Assembly: GCF_004366075.1 (NCBI RefSeq)
Contig: NZ_SODU01000002.1
Span: forward strand, 186,001 to 250,000
DNA: 64,000 bases
Origin: Kribbella pratensis
GTDB lineage: Bacteria; Actinomycetota; Actinomycetes; Propionibacteriales; Kribbellaceae
Direction: 5' to 3'
How positions within the stretch are numbered: position 1 is the first letter of the stretch; every line of letters starts with the position of its first letter. A program made the translations under genes and the position numbers. Positions 26,659 through 36,674 of the stretch are shown in pieces. The notes under the pieces were generated by a model. It was not told the origin of the DNA and did no database searches. It saw only the letters and a list, made by a program, of their open reading frames with translations.

Positions 26659-27369
26659 TCAGAGGGTTCGGAGGTCTGTGCAGGTGCCGTTGGGGAGGTT
26701 CCGGGGCAGGAGGGACCAGATGCCGGTGGCTGCTGCCTCGGGGGTGGTGAGGGAGCCGGTGGCTTTGAGGGTGTGGAAGCGAGCTACGGCGGGGAAGTCT
26801 GCTTCGGGGGTGGATCGGATTTCGGATTGCATGGCGGTGTCTACTACGCCGGGGGCTACGGCGAGGATGCGGCAGCCGTCGGTGGGTTGTTCCTGGCCTA
26901 CGGTGCGGACCCAGTGCTCTACGGCGGCCTTGCCGGCGTTGTACGACGACCAGCCGGAGTACGCCGTTGTTGCGGCACCGGAGGAGAGCATCACCAGATG
27001 GCGCTCGCACGTGAGGTGCGCGGACGCCCGGAGGAACGCGGCCCCGAGGACCTGGGGCGCTGCGGAGTTCAGCAGGACCGCTCGGGTGTAGTCGTCGGGA
27101 TCTGCTCCAGCCGCTGGGCCGATCGGGGTGATCGTGCCGGCGTTGTGGATGAAGACGACGCGGTCACCGTCGTACGTCGACAGCTCGTCCGTGAAGTGCT
27201 CCGCGACGCGGGACCAGTCGGCGGGATCCGCGAGGTCCGCCTTGAAGTGTTCCGGCGTACCGCCGCGGCGTGAGATGTCCACGACCCGGGCATCCGGAAA
27301 CGGCACCGTCGCGGCGAGCGCGGCGCCGATCCCGGCCGAAGCACCCGAGATCCAAACGAGAGCGCTCAC
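26659..27369 (-). CDS. Short-chain dehydrogenase/reductase
   Basis: A 236-residue SDR with a Rossmann glycine motif SGASAGIG (9-16), NAG in FIHNAGTITP, catalytic Ser in MLSSGAA and YxxxK in YNAGKAAVEH. Cytoplasmic NAD(P)-dependent oxidoreductase of unknown substrate. The GTG start at 27369 lies 25 bp after the hisC-like gene, so they are likely co-transcribed. Confidence 0.85.
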   Translation of the reverse strand: MSALVWISGASAGIGAALAATVPFPDARVVDISRRGGTPEHFKADLADPADWSRVAEHFTDELSTYDGDRVVFIHNAGTITPIGPAAGADPDDYTRAVLLNSAAPQVLGAAFLRASAHLTCERHLVMLSSGAATTAYSGWSSYNAGKAAVEHWVRTVGQEQPTDGCRILAVAPGVVDTAMQSEIRSTPEADFPAVARFHTLKATGSLTTPEAAATGIWSLLPRNLPNGTCTDLRTL

Positions 27370-27394
27370 CGGCAGGAACCCCGTCCGCCGACGG

Positions 27395-28474
27395 TCACTG
27401 GCGCCAGGTGCGGGCGACGTTCAGGAACAGGTCGTTGGCCTCGCGTTCGCCGATCGTGACGCGGACGCCTTCGCCGGGGAACGGGCGGACCGAGACACCT
27501 TCGGCCTGGACAGCCTCGGCGAACCGGACGGTGTCCTCGCCGAGCTCGAGCCAGACGAAGTTCGTCTGCGACTCCGGGACGTCCCAGCCGGCGGCCTGGA
27601 GCGCGGAGACGACCCGCTGACGCTCCTCGACCAGGGCGTCGACCCGCTCCAACAGCTCCTCCTCGACGCCGAGGGACGCGATCGCCGCCGCCTGGGCCAC
27701 GTAGCTGACGCCGAACGGGAGCGCGCACTTCCGGATCGCCCCGACAACGGCCGGGTGACCGATCGCGTACCCGACCCGGAACCCGGCCAGCCCGTACGCC
27801 TTCGAGAACGTCCGCAGGACCAGCACGTTCGGCCGGTCACGGTACAGCTCGACCCCGTCCACGACGTCGGTCTCCCGGACGAACTCGCGGTACGCCTCGT
27901 CGATCACGACCAGCACGTTCGACGGTACGGCGTCGAGGAACGCGAGCAGCTCGTCGCGTCGTACCACCGGGCCGGTCGGGTTGTTCGGCGTACAGACCAG
28001 CACGACCTTGGTGCGGTCGGTGATCGCGGCCTCCATCGCCTTGAAGTCGTGGCGGGCCTCGGCGGTCAGCGGCACCTTGACCGACGTCGCGCCGGTCAGC
28101 TGGACCGCGATCGGGTACGCCTCGAACGAGCGCCAGGCGTAGACGACCTCGTCGCCCTCGGCGACCGTCGCCTGCAGCAAGTGGTACAGCAGCGCGACCG
28201 ACCCGGTCCCGACCGCGAGGTCGCTCACCGGTACGCCGAACCGGTCCGACAGCGCCTCGAGCAGGTCGACGGCAGCCATGTCCGGGTACCGGTTCATCTG
28301 CGCGGCGGCCTCGGTCGCGGCGGCCAGCACACCCGGAAGCGGCGGGTACGGGTTCTCGTTGCTGGACAATTTGTACGTCGGGCGACCGTCGGAGCGCTCC
28401 GGCGGACGACCCGGCTTGTAAGCCGCGACATCGTCCAGGCAGGCGCGAAAGCGAACCTCGTTGTCAGGGGTCAT
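27395..28474 (-). CDS. hisC: HisC-family PLP aminotransferase (histidinol-phosphate / aromatic)
   Basis: A 359-residue fold-type I aminotransferase. It has [15 protein letters not shown] near the start, [23 protein letters not shown], and the PLP lysine in [15 protein letters not shown]. In actinobacteria such single copies outside the his operon often act as aromatic aminotransferases (Pat). No other his genes are here, so the aromatic role is at least as likely as histidine synthesis. Confidence 0.85.
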   Translation of the reverse strand: MTPDNEVRFRACLDDVAAYKPGRPPERSDGRPTYKLSSNENPYPPLPGVLAAATEAAAQMNRYPDMAAVDLLEALSDRFGVPVSDLAVGTGSVALLYHLLQATVAEGDEVVYAWRSFEAYPIAVQLTGATSVKVPLTAEARHDFKAMEAAITDRTKVVLVCTPNNPTGPVVRRDELLAFLDAVPSNVLVVIDEAYREFVRETDVVDGVELYRDRPNVLVLRTFSKAYGLAGFRVGYAIGHPAVVGAIRKCALPFGVSYVAQAAAIASLGVEEELLERVDALVEERQRVVSALQAAGWDVPESQTNFVWLELGEDTVRFAEAVQAEGVSVRPFPGEGVRVTIGEREANDLFLNVARTWRQ

Positions 28475-28571
28475 GCCCGCAGGTTAGTCCTTACCCGCAC
28501 CCCGGAACCACCCTCCGGCAAGCGACGTACAGCACGCCGTTTGACTCCGGAAACCTCGAGCCTCAAACTGA

Positions 28572-28590
28572 CTGATTGTCGGACAATCAG
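28572..28590. promoter_or_regulatory. Perfect 19-bp palindrome, candidate operator
   Basis: CTGATTGTCGGACAATCAG has 9-bp arms around one central G. It lies 40 bp before the amidinotransferase ATG and 98 bp from the divergent hisC start. The TTGTC-N-GACAA core is typical of GntR/FadR-type sites. No regulator gene is next to it. Confidence 0.65.
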
Positions 28591-28629
28591 GGGATCTGGC
28601 AAGATCCGAAACGTCGTCAGGAGGGGTTC

Positions 28630-29502
28630 ATGGGGCAGCCGCTGGAGTGGGGTCGTCGCTATCTGATGGTCCGGCCGGACCACTTCCGGATCGACTACGT
28701 GATCAACCCGTACATGTCGACACACGACCAGCCGGACCCGGCACTGACGCTCAAGCAGTGGGAGTCGCTGCGGCAGGCGATCGTGGACGCCGGAGGCGAG
28801 GTCGAGGTCCTCGCGCAGCGAGCCGACTCGCCGGACATGGTGTACGCGATGAACCTCGGACTGGCCGCCGCGGACGGCCGCGCGATGCTCTCGCACATGC
28901 GGTTCGAGCCGCGCCGCAAGGAGTCGCTGAGCGCGGCCGACTGGTTCACCGAGGCCGGGTTCCGGCTCGACCGGACCGGCAGTGAGGGCGTCGGGCCGCA
29001 CTTCGAGTCCGGGGATGCGTTCGTGTTCGGCGACAGCCTGGTCGTCGGGTACGGGCCACGGACCGAGGAAGCGGCACTCAAGCACCTCGCGACCGAGTGG
29101 AACATCCGGGTCCGTGGGCTGCGCATCGCCCACGAGGGGATGTACCACCTCGACCTGCCGTTCTGCCCGGTGGACAGCACGCACGCGATGATCTACCCGC
29201 CGGCGTTCGACGCCGCCAGCCAGGCGGAGCTGTCCGGGATCGTCCCGGACCCGATCGTGCTCACCGACGAGGAGGCGTTCGCGTTCAGCGCGAACTCGAT
29301 CGTGGTCGGCGAGACGATCATCATGCCGGCCTGCTCGCCGCGGCTGCACGACGTCTTCACGGGTCTCGGGCTGCGCGTCGTCGTCCTGGACCTGTCGGAG
29401 TTCCACAAGGGCGGCGGCTCGATCCGGTGCCTGACGAACCCGCTGGACTTCCCGCTGTCCCGGATCGGCACGCCGGGCGGGGAGGTCGTCCTCCCCGCCT
29501 GA
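28630..29502 (+). CDS. Amidinotransferase / dimethylargininase-family protein
   Basis: A 290-residue pentein-fold protein. The likely catalytic Cys is in GGGSIRCLTNPL near the C-terminus, with the partner His in GMYHLDLPFCPVD and acidic residues in FESGDAFVFG. The family includes dimethylarginine dimethylaminohydrolase, arginine deiminase and amidinotransferases; the short length favours a DDAH-like hydrolase making citrulline or ornithine. The ATG at 28630 has an excellent AGGAGGGG site, rejecting the in-frame start at 28576, which would lie inside the palindrome. Confidence 0.8.
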   Translation: MGQPLEWGRRYLMVRPDHFRIDYVINPYMSTHDQPDPALTLKQWESLRQAIVDAGGEVEVLAQRADSPDMVYAMNLGLAAADGRAMLSHMRFEPRRKESLSAADWFTEAGFRLDRTGSEGVGPHFESGDAFVFGDSLVVGYGPRTEEAALKHLATEWNIRVRGLRIAHEGMYHLDLPFCPVDSTHAMIYPPAFDAASQAELSGIVPDPIVLTDEEAFAFSANSIVVGETIIMPACSPRLHDVFTGLGLRVVVLDLSEFHKGGGSIRCLTNPLDFPLSRIGTPGGEVVLPA

Positions 29503-29514
29503 CCTGCGCGGCGT

Positions 29515-30132
29515 CTACTTGCCGGTGGTCCAGATGATGTCGAGGGTGTCGATGTCCCAGCCGTAGCCCTTGATCCACTGGAGGGCCTTCGTCCTGCCCT
29601 GGGGCCCGAAGACCTCGATGACGATCGAGATCGCCTCCGGGTTCGTCGGGTCGCTCTTGGACTTGGTGTACGTCGCCTGAAAGCCGTCGCCGACGTACGG
29701 GAGCTGGCTGAGGATCGGGTACTTCTGCTTGAGGCGGGCCTGGACCTCGTCGTACCTCCGGCCGGCCTCGGCCTCGGCCTCACGCTGCTGCTCGGGGTTG
29801 TTCTTGGCCCACTCCCGGCCCTCGGCGCTGTTGGCGTAGAGGAACATCTTGTAGCTCAGCCGGTCGCTGCCCGAGGTGAACGTCTGGGTGTAGCTCTGGA
29901 AGCCGCGCCGCGAACCCTCCAGGGTGTGCGTGCCTGCCTTGATCTTGACCTCGCCGTTCGCCGGGATCTCGTGGCCGTCCAGCTTCAGGGTCAGGTCGTT
30001 CGGGATCGACTGCACGGTCAGCGTCGTCTCCGATCCGCCGCCGCGGAACAGCACGACGCCGCCGATCACGATCAGGACGACCGCCAGCACGACCACGACG
30101 ACCATGAAGGGCCGCCGGTTCTCATCCAGCAT
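29515..30132 (-). CDS. Membrane-anchored PEGA-like domain protein
   Basis: 205 residues. One N-terminal membrane helix (9-31) leads to a PEGA-like beta domain (about 38-95: VQSIPNDLTLKLDGHEIPA, AGTHTLEGSRRGFQSY). A polar helical segment (100-140) and a C-terminal beta region ending DTLDIIWTTGK follow. It is probably extracytoplasmic. It follows the peptidoglycan hydrolase gene by 19 bp on the same strand, so they form an operon. Confidence 0.72.
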   Translation of the reverse strand: MLDENRRPFMVVVVVLAVVLIVIGGVVLFRGGGSETTLTVQSIPNDLTLKLDGHEIPANGEVKIKAGTHTLEGSRRGFQSYTQTFTSGSDRLSYKMFLYANSAEGREWAKNNPEQQREAEAEAGRRYDEVQARLKQKYPILSQLPYVGDGFQATYTKSKSDPTNPEAISIVIEVFGPQGRTKALQWIKGYGWDIDTLDIIWTTGK

Positions 30133-30151
30133 CCGCTGCTCCCGTCCTTGC

Positions 30152-31777
30152 TCAGCTCGCCGGTTTCGGCGCGTTCTTCAGCCGGTAGACCGTGAAGTTG
30201 CCCGAACCGCCGCCGACGTCGTACAGGTGGCCTGCCTCCGGTACGTGACCGTGGAGGGAGGCGGAGGCCGCGTTGTAACCGCCGCCCTCCTTACCCCACG
30301 GACCGACGAAGAGGTAGGTGTGACCGGGCCCGTTCAGGATGTCACCCGGCTTCATGCCGCCCGGAGGCTCCCCGTGCCACCAGTCGTACTTCCCGGAGCT
30401 CTCCAGATACGTCCGCTGAACGTCGGTTCCGACGTTCGGGTAGTCCTTGTCGGCGCCGCTCATGTGCATCACCGTCGCGACGAAGCGGCCGCAGTCGCTG
30501 TAGGGGTCGATGCCGCTGGAGCCGTCGTTGAACTTCTCCATCGCATCGACGTACTCCTTCTTCGCGATGCTCGCGTCGACGCCGTCGTGACCGTCCTCGG
30601 GCCAGGCCAGGTTCTTCGCGACCTCGGCGATGTTGCCGCTGCCTTCGCCGCACCCGCCGGTACCGGCGGTCTGCGCGTCCCCGCCCGACGCCGGCGCCGA
30701 ACCGGCGAACTGGTCGAAAACGTGCCGCGCGTTCGCCTTGCGCTCGGCGTACGTCGGGTGGTTCGGGTTCTCGTGTCCGCCGAACCGCTCGAACTTGTCG
30801 CCGAACTCGTACGCAGCCTGCTCGACCGTTGTCGCCGACTTGATGGCGCGCCCGGCCGCCCCTTCCCCGAGGGGTCCGTCGCCGTTGAGCTGCTTGATCA
30901 GGAATTCCAGCTGGTAGCCCAGGGAGGCGATCTGCTCGTCCTGGACCCCGGCGTCGCGGGACGGGTTGATCATCTTGCCGGCCGGTGTCCACTGCACGAT
31001 GCCCCAGCCGAGCGGGGAGTTCACCACTTTGTCCGGCGGGGTGACGACGCCCGGCGCCGTGTTCTGCAGCCGAGCCGGCTCCACGCTGGACTCGGCGATC
31101 ATGTTGCCGACGATGCCCGCAGCCTGCTCCTTGGAGTAGCCGTTCTGGACGAAGAAGTTGAAGGCCTTCTGCTGGTTGTTGGCCCCGGAGAGGTTGCCGT
31201 CGACGCAGCTGCAGCCGCCACCGCCCTTCGAGGTGTCGAGCTCGAACGGGTTCTCCTCCGGCTTCGGGACGATGGACCACTTGTTGTTGTTCTCCTGGTC
31301 GGCCCACATCTCCCAGTGCACATGCGCGCCGGCGACACCGATCGGGGCGCCGTTGGCGTCGGTGCCCTCGCTGCCGATGCCGGCGGTGCCGATCGGGTCG
31401 CCCCGCTTGACGTCGGCGTCCTTGCTGACGGTGATGGTCTTCAGGAACTTGTACCGCGTCTCGACGCTCTCCAGGCGGATCCGGACCTCGTTCCCCGAAG
31501 CCATGACGACCTTGCCGTCCTGCGAGGCGTAGACCTTGTCGTCCTCCTTCACCTGGAAGTCGTAGCCCTGGTGAAAGATGGTCCAGTCCCCGTCGATCTG
31601 GTGCCGATCCGTCGGCCAGCCCATCAGGCTCTGGTCCTGACTGTGCTGCGCGCACTGCGCTTCGGCCGAGTCCAGCCCGCTCAGAACGCCGAGCAGCATC
31701 AGCAGGACGATGATCAACGGCAGCAACAGCACCAGCCCGACCGCACCGAGGAGCTGAAGCGGACTGATCTTTCCCAC
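30152..31777 (-). CDS. Three-domain peptidoglycan hydrolase (M23 + tail-lysozyme + CHAP-like)
   Basis: 541 residues from a GTG with a GAGGAG site. An N-terminal membrane helix (9-33) is followed by a LytM/M23 domain (50-180) with full metal ligands His69, Asp73 and His154 (HQGYD; AHVHWEMW). A phage-tail-lysozyme-like domain (197-357) has likely catalytic Glu229 in GNMIAESSVEPARLQ. A CHAP/NlpC-like domain (about 385-535) has Cys429 (DPYSDCGRFVATV) and His486 (GPGHTYLFVG). It could cut both the peptide and the glycan of the wall. Such architectures occur in conjugation systems, but no other transfer genes are here. Confidence 0.8.
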   Translation of the reverse strand: MGKISPLQLLGAVGLVLLLPLIIVLLMLLGVLSGLDSAEAQCAQHSQDQSLMGWPTDRHQIDGDWTIFHQGYDFQVKEDDKVYASQDGKVVMASGNEVRIRLESVETRYKFLKTITVSKDADVKRGDPIGTAGIGSEGTDANGAPIGVAGAHVHWEMWADQENNNKWSIVPKPEENPFELDTSKGGGGCSCVDGNLSGANNQQKAFNFFVQNGYSKEQAAGIVGNMIAESSVEPARLQNTAPGVVTPPDKVVNSPLGWGIVQWTPAGKMINPSRDAGVQDEQIASLGYQLEFLIKQLNGDGPLGEGAAGRAIKSATTVEQAAYEFGDKFERFGGHENPNHPTYAERKANARHVFDQFAGSAPASGGDAQTAGTGGCGEGSGNIAEVAKNLAWPEDGHDGVDASIAKKEYVDAMEKFNDGSSGIDPYSDCGRFVATVMHMSGADKDYPNVGTDVQRTYLESSGKYDWWHGEPPGGMKPGDILNGPGHTYLFVGPWGKEGGGYNAASASLHGHVPEAGHLYDVGGGSGNFTVYRLKNAPKPAS

Positions 31778-31876
31778 GCTCTGCTCCTCGCTGGTTCAAG
31801 TGGCTTCCCGCGCTGGGCCCGCGGGCAGTGGCGCCACCAGGGAAATGCTGCCCGAAAACCGGGTCATCTGCCGGAA

Positions 31877-31891
31877 GTTATCCACAGGCCG
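31877..31891 (+). promoter_or_regulatory. DnaA-box-like element, second copy
   Basis: GTTATCCACAGGCCG is identical to 14248-14262 and contains TTATCCACA. It lies 57 bp upstream of a GntR gene, in the gap to the divergent hydrolase gene. Confidence 0.4.
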
Positions 31892-31947
31892 CCCGTCCGG
31901 GCCGGGTCGGGCGCGACAACGGACCGGGTCTGGACGAGAATCACACC

Positions 31948-32616
31948 ATGTACGAACGGCTGCGGGTGGACCGCTCGACCACGGTGGACCGGGTGGTCGA
32001 CGCGCTGCGCGCCGCCCTGTTCGCCGGTGATCTGGAGCCGGGTACGCCGCTGCGTGAGCAGCCGCTCGCCGAGGCGCTCGGGGTGGCCCGCAGCACCATC
32101 CGCGAGGCGATGACGATGCTGGTCACCGAGGGCCTCGCGGTCCGCGAGCCGAACAAGGGCGTCAGCGTGGCGATCCTGCACCCCGACGCGGTGGCCGACA
32201 TCTGCCGAGCCCGGTTCGTGCTCGAGTCCGCCGGGATCCGGGCCTGGTACGACGCCGACGAGGCGGCCCGGGAGCGGGTCCGGGAGGCGATGCGGGTGTT
32301 CGCCGCGACCGCCAGGGACGGTGCCGACCCGGAGGCCCTGACCGAGACCCATCTGGCCATCCACCGCAGCCTGGTGGCGCTCACCGGCAGTGAACGCTTG
32401 ATCGCGACCGCCGACTCGATCACCGGCGAGGCGCGGCTCGCGCTGGCCCGGGTGGACGCGCTGCGGCAGGACGCGCGCCAGCAGGTCGCGTCCCACCGCA
32501 AACTCGTCCGGTTGCTCGAGCGGGGCGAGCTCGACGAGTGCGTCGAAGAGCTCCGCCGGCACCTCGCCGGCGCCGAGGAGTCCCTCCTCGAGGCCATCGC
32601 GATGCCGCCGGCCTGA
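31948..32616 (+). CDS. GntR-family regulator, FCD type
   Basis: A 222-residue protein with a winged HTH (14-77; PLREQPLAEALGVARSTIRE then AMTMLVTEGLAV) and a helical FCD-type effector domain (90-215; ETHLAIHRSLVALTGSERL). The ATG at 31948 was chosen; the upstream in-frame extension is not protein-like and would cross the DnaA-box-like site. It is convergent with the carbohydrate operon's last gene (16 bp), so it could regulate that operon or the hydrolase genes. Confidence 0.83.
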   Translation: MYERLRVDRSTTVDRVVDALRAALFAGDLEPGTPLREQPLAEALGVARSTIREAMTMLVTEGLAVREPNKGVSVAILHPDAVADICRARFVLESAGIRAWYDADEAARERVREAMRVFAATARDGADPEALTETHLAIHRSLVALTGSERLIATADSITGEARLALARVDALRQDARQQVASHRKLVRLLERGELDECVEELRRHLAGAEESLLEAIAMPPA

Positions 32617-32632
32617 GCGGTCCCGCTGCGTC

Positions 32633-34666
32633 TCAGACCAGTCCGTCCGCCGTCACGTCGTACGTCTTCGAGCCGACCCGGAGGCCGGTCAGGCGGGCGT
32701 TCGGGTCGAGTGCGGCGACCTGTGGGCTCGCGGTCACGGTGCCGTCCAGTGCGACCTCGATGCCGAAGACGCCCTCCAGGACCAGGCTGACCCAGGCGCC
32801 GGACGACGAGCAGGACCAGTCGATCAGGTACGGGAACTGCGGCGGCGATTTCCGCGCTCCCCCCGCCATCGGCGGCTGTGCCTCCTCGACGAAGTGCGCC
32901 TGACCGCACGGGCCCTGGTTCGCGGACTTGGCCAGACCCGGAAGCCAGTCCAGCAGTACGTCGCCGCCCCCGAGCGCGAACAGTGCGCGACCGGCGTCGG
33001 CCGGCCACGCCGGGTAGGCGCCGTTCCACTGGTGGTCCGGCCGCACGCTGAACGCGGCATCCGCGTCGTACGGCGACAGCGCGCGCATCCAGGTGGGCGT
33101 CTGGAGCTCCCGCTGGAAGAACGACACCATCTCGGCGCGCTGCGACTCGGACAGGTCGTCCGGGATCGTCGTACCGACGATGTTGAAGTCGTAGCAGTGC
33201 CGGACCGGGACAAGCGTGCCGTCCGGCTGCCGCGCGTGCCAGAAGCCCTTGCCCTCGACGTACAGCTCGTTGACGTGGCCTGCCTGCGCGGACGCCTCCT
33301 TGCGAAGCAGAGCAGCACGGTCTGCGTCACCGGAGCGGTCTGCGATCTCAGCCGCTACCCGCATGCACCACACGTTGGCGGCGTTGAAGCTGGCCACCTC
33401 GTGCACGTAGCTGCTCACGCACTCCAGCAGGTTGTCGATGCCGCCGTAGTCGGCCAGCGCGTGCTCACCGCGCAGTCCGCGCCAGGCGGTCGCCCAGTCG
33501 TGCACGTGCTCCCCGACCGGCTTCGGGCCAACGGAAACGTCCAGGAACGCCGTGTCCCCGGTGAAGCGCACGTAGTCGCGCACCAGCCGGGTCATGGCGA
33601 AGTCGTTCACGGAGTACCAGTAGCCGACCGGTCCGCCGGTCAGCCACTCGGTGCCGAAGTGTTTGTGCGTGTCCAGGTCGATCCAGTGCTCGATGTGCTT
33701 TCGCATCGGCTCCGGGTCCAGCAGCGCATGCGTCAGCGAGGACAGGCTGTAGTCCCAGATGAAGGTCGTGGTCTGCCAGTACCGCGGCATCAACGTGTCG
33801 TACGTCCGCCCGATCACACTGGCCGGGTTGTCCCTCCGGAACCAGATGACACCCAGCACACCCCACCAGTACAGCTTTCGCAGCGCCTCGTTCGACGTCT
33901 CCAGTACAGGCAACGAACCGCTGAACCCGTCGCTGTGAGGGTCGAACGCGTCGGCGAGCGCCACGTCCCACATGCTCTCCGCGACCGCGATCACGGAGGG
34001 TACGTCGGCCACGCAGACATCGAAGTGCTCCGTCGCCTCCTCCAGTGTCCCCGCCAGCACATGCACGTAGGACAGCCGCCCGCGCCCCGACTCGTCCAGC
34101 ACGACCGTTGCCTCGAGCATCGCCCTGTCCACAGTGCTGGGCACATCGAGACCCTGCACGCTCACGGCCGATCCGGACTCGCCGGTACCGACAACCCGAT
34201 TGTCCACAACCTGCAGCGTGTTGGGCTCGGACGGCGGCTCCGGGCGCAACCAGCCCGTCGGCGAGCGCGTCGCAGTACTGGCCAGCGCAAGTCCCAGTCG
34301 GACGGACCGCCCCGGTAACCCTGACACTTCCAGTTGGACGACGACGGCTGGTCTGCCCGGAGCGCAGGCGGTGGTCGTGCGGAGGTCGAGGCCGTCGACG
34401 GTGGTGGAGCGGACGACGCAGTCCGGCCGCCACACCACCTCCACGGTCCCGCCGTACGAGCGCGCCAGGCGTCCGTCGACGTACAGCTGCCCGGTGATGG
34501 TGTCGCCGTGCGAGTACGGCGGGAAGTTGACGCTCCTGATCGCCACGACGTCGTGGTCGACCTGCGCCGTGCCCAGGAAGTTCGTCAGCCCGGGCGGGTT
34601 GAACATGTCGTCGTAGGTGTGGACAAGAACGTCGCTCGCCAGATCGGCAGAACGCGGAATCGTCAT
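32633..34666 (-). CDS. (alpha/alpha)6-barrel glycoside hydrolase-like protein
   Basis: 677 residues without a signal peptide. An N-terminal beta-rich region (1-240) leads to a helical barrel with [38 protein letters not shown] and [16 protein letters not shown]. The Trp- and Asp-rich WDYS and NGAYPAW segments resemble catalytic clefts of GH63/GH78/GH37-like enzymes. The family cannot be fixed by eye. Intracellular action on a sugar taken up by the adjacent ABC importer is inferred. The start overlaps the upstream gene's stop (ATGA). Confidence 0.72.
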   Translation of the reverse strand: MTIPRSADLASDVLVHTYDDMFNPPGLTNFLGTAQVDHDVVAIRSVNFPPYSHGDTITGQLYVDGRLARSYGGTVEVVWRPDCVVRSTTVDGLDLRTTTACAPGRPAVVVQLEVSGLPGRSVRLGLALASTATRSPTGWLRPEPPSEPNTLQVVDNRVVGTGESGSAVSVQGLDVPSTVDRAMLEATVVLDESGRGRLSYVHVLAGTLEEATEHFDVCVADVPSVIAVAESMWDVALADAFDPHSDGFSGSLPVLETSNEALRKLYWWGVLGVIWFRRDNPASVIGRTYDTLMPRYWQTTTFIWDYSLSSLTHALLDPEPMRKHIEHWIDLDTHKHFGTEWLTGGPVGYWYSVNDFAMTRLVRDYVRFTGDTAFLDVSVGPKPVGEHVHDWATAWRGLRGEHALADYGGIDNLLECVSSYVHEVASFNAANVWCMRVAAEIADRSGDADRAALLRKEASAQAGHVNELYVEGKGFWHARQPDGTLVPVRHCYDFNIVGTTIPDDLSESQRAEMVSFFQRELQTPTWMRALSPYDADAAFSVRPDHQWNGAYPAWPADAGRALFALGGGDVLLDWLPGLAKSANQGPCGQAHFVEEAQPPMAGGARKSPPQFPYLIDWSCSSSGAWVSLVLEGVFGIEVALDGTVTASPQVAALDPNARLTGLRVGSKTYDVTADGLV

Positions 34667-35877
34667 GACGGGTCGGCCCAATCGGTGTTCGGGAGCAGGG
34701 GGTACCAGTCCGGGCGGGCCGGATCGCGGTCGTAGGGGTACGAGCCGAGTTCGCGGAACAGTTCGGCGTACTCGGCCAGCTTGTCGCGGTCCAGCTCGAC
34801 GCCCAGGCCGGGTGCATCGGGGACCGCGATCGCGCCGTCGGCGTACGGAAGCTTGCCGCCGGCAATGATGTCGTCACGCAGGTGGTGGTAGTGCGCGTCC
34901 GCCGCGAACGACAGGTTCGGTACGACGGCGCCGAGGTGCAGCATCGTCGCGAGCTGGATGCCGAGCTCGCCCGACGAGTGCACCGCCACGCCGAGCTGGA
35001 ACGTCTCGCAGACACCGGCCGCCTTGATGCACGGCCGGATGCCGCCCCAGAACGTCGTGTCCAGCAGGATCACGTCGACCGCGGGGTCGCGGACGTTGGC
35101 GGCGAGCTGCTCGAAGTTCACCACGACGGTGTTCGTCGCGAGCGGGATCGGGGTCTTCTCGCGGACCCGGCGCATCCCGTTCAGGCCCCAGGTCGGGTCC
35201 TCGAGGTAGTCGTTGTCGAGGTCCTCGATCCCGCGGGCGAACCGGATCGCCTCCTCGACACTGAACGCGCCGTTCGGGTCGAACCGCACGCGGTGGCCCG
35301 GGAACGCCTCGGCCAGCGCACGGAAGCATTCGCGTTCGTAATCCGGCGGGAACACGCCGCCCTTCAGCTTGTGCACGCTGAACCCGTGCTGGTCGACCAG
35401 CTCGCGGGCGTGCGCTACGAGCTGTTCCGCCGTACGGATCTCGCCTGTGCCGTCCTCGGCCGGATGCCGGAAGAACAGGTAGCTGGCGAAGGGCACGTGC
35501 GAGCGCACCTTCCCGCCCAGCAACGCGTGCACGGGCACGCCGAGCTCCCGGCCCTGCAGGTCCAGGCAGGCGAACTCGATGGCGGCCAGCAATTGGGTGC
35601 GATTGTTGTACAAGCTCGCTGTTGGGTTGGCGAGCATCCAGCGCAGCGCCTCGGTGCGCGCCGGGTCGTGACCGAGGAGATACGGTTTGAGCCCGGTGAC
35701 CGCGGCCTCGGCGCTCTGCCCGCCGCCGCCCATCTCGCCGAGTCCGATCAGCCCGTTGTCGGCCTCGACCTCCACGACAGTCCGCACGAAGCGTCCCCAG
35801 TGCGCTCCGTTGCTGTGCCGCAGCGGCGCCTCCAACGGCATCGTCACCGTGGTCGCGCGTACGTCGACGATTCTCAT
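34663..35877 (-). CDS. Enolase-superfamily sugar-acid dehydratase (glucarate dehydratase-like)
   Basis: A 404-residue mandelate racemase/enolase-superfamily protein. It has the KxK base motif in VHKLKGG, metal ligand regions RFDPNGAF and YLEDPTWG, and a His base in [10 protein letters not shown]. This set is typical of the glucarate dehydratase group, which removes water from aldaric or aldonic acids. The operon context (importer, SDR, glycosidase) fits sugar-acid catabolism; the exact substrate is unknown. Confidence 0.82.
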   Translation of the reverse strand: MRIVDVRATTVTMPLEAPLRHSNGAHWGRFVRTVVEVEADNGLIGLGEMGGGGQSAEAAVTGLKPYLLGHDPARTEALRWMLANPTASLYNNRTQLLAAIEFACLDLQGRELGVPVHALLGGKVRSHVPFASYLFFRHPAEDGTGEIRTAEQLVAHARELVDQHGFSVHKLKGGVFPPDYERECFRALAEAFPGHRVRFDPNGAFSVEEAIRFARGIEDLDNDYLEDPTWGLNGMRRVREKTPIPLATNTVVVNFEQLAANVRDPAVDVILLDTTFWGGIRPCIKAAGVCETFQLGVAVHSSGELGIQLATMLHLGAVVPNLSFAADAHYHHLRDDIIAGGKLPYADGAIAVPDAPGLGVELDRDKLAEYAELFRELGSYPYDRDPARPDWYPLLPNTDWADPS

Positions 35878-35908
35878 GCTTCCCCCACCCCGTCGCCCCA
35901 GTCAGGCT

Positions 35909-36664
35909 TCACTTCGCGTCCTCCGGCAGCACGACGGCCAGCCCGGCGGTCAGCCCACCGTCGACCTTCACGTCCGCCCCGGTCACGAACGACGCGGCCG
36001 GCGAGGACAGGAAGTAGATGACCTCGGCAACCTCTTCCGGTGTCGCGACCCGCCCGAGCGGGTGCGAGCGGCCCCATTCGGCGACCACCTCGTCCGTCGT
36101 CCGGTCGCCGGCGAACTGTGCGGCCGACGTACGCAACATCGGCGTGTCCACCGACCCCGGGCAGACCGCGTTCACGCGAATCCCGTCCGGAGCGTGATCC
36201 ACCGCCATCGCCCGTACGAGGCTGAGCAAGGCGCCCTTGCCCATCGAGTACGCCGCGACACCCGTCTGCGCCGCATACGCCTGCACGGACGACACCACGA
36301 CGACACTGCCGCCGCGCGACATCCGTGGGACGAATGCCTGGCACGCGAAGAACACGCCGCCGACGTTCACCGCCATCACCTCGTCGTAGACCGACGACGG
36401 CGTGTCGACGACCGTCCCGTAGCGCTGGATCCCGGCGGCGCAGACCAGCGCGTCCACCGCGCCGAGCTCGTCCGCAGCGGCCGCGAGAGCCTCACGGTCG
36501 GAGACATCCACAACCACGCCTGTCACCTGATCACCCAGGGCTAACAGCGCTTCCGCGTCCCGGTCCAGGGCGATCACCCGGTCTCCGGCGGCGACGAAGC
36601 GTTCGACTGCACCCCGTCCGATGCCAGCGGCACTGCCGGTCACGACGACTGTGCGGCTACTCAT
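35909..36664 (-). CDS. Short-chain dehydrogenase (sugar oxidoreductase-like)
   Basis: A 251-residue classical SDR: TGSAAGIG (9-16), CAAGIQ replacing NNAG, catalytic Ser in VVSSVQAYA, YSMGK, then NAVCPGSVDTPM. It probably oxidises a sugar or lactone precursor for the dehydratase that follows. The ATG at 36664 lies 10 bp after the permease stop. The longer in-frame version to 36763 lies inside the permease gene and is rejected. Confidence 0.85.
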   Translation of the reverse strand: MSSRTVVVTGSAAGIGRGAVERFVAAGDRVIALDRDAEALLALGDQVTGVVVDVSDREALAAAADELGAVDALVCAAGIQRYGTVVDTPSSVYDEVMAVNVGGVFFACQAFVPRMSRGGSVVVVSSVQAYAAQTGVAAYSMGKGALLSLVRAMAVDHAPDGIRVNAVCPGSVDTPMLRTSAAQFAGDRTTDEVVAEWGRSHPLGRVATPEEVAEVIYFLSSPAASFVTGADVKVDGGLTAGLAVVLPEDAK

Positions 36665-36674
36665 ATGTGTCCTC

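Noticed and set aside
29515..31777. Part of an integrative conjugative element
   Set aside because: The hydrolase architecture resembles transfer hydrolases, but there is no relaxase, coupling protein, T4SS ATPase, integrase or att repeat.
32894..34318. Long open frame antisense to the glycoside hydrolase-like gene
   Set aside because: No motifs and typical antisense composition.
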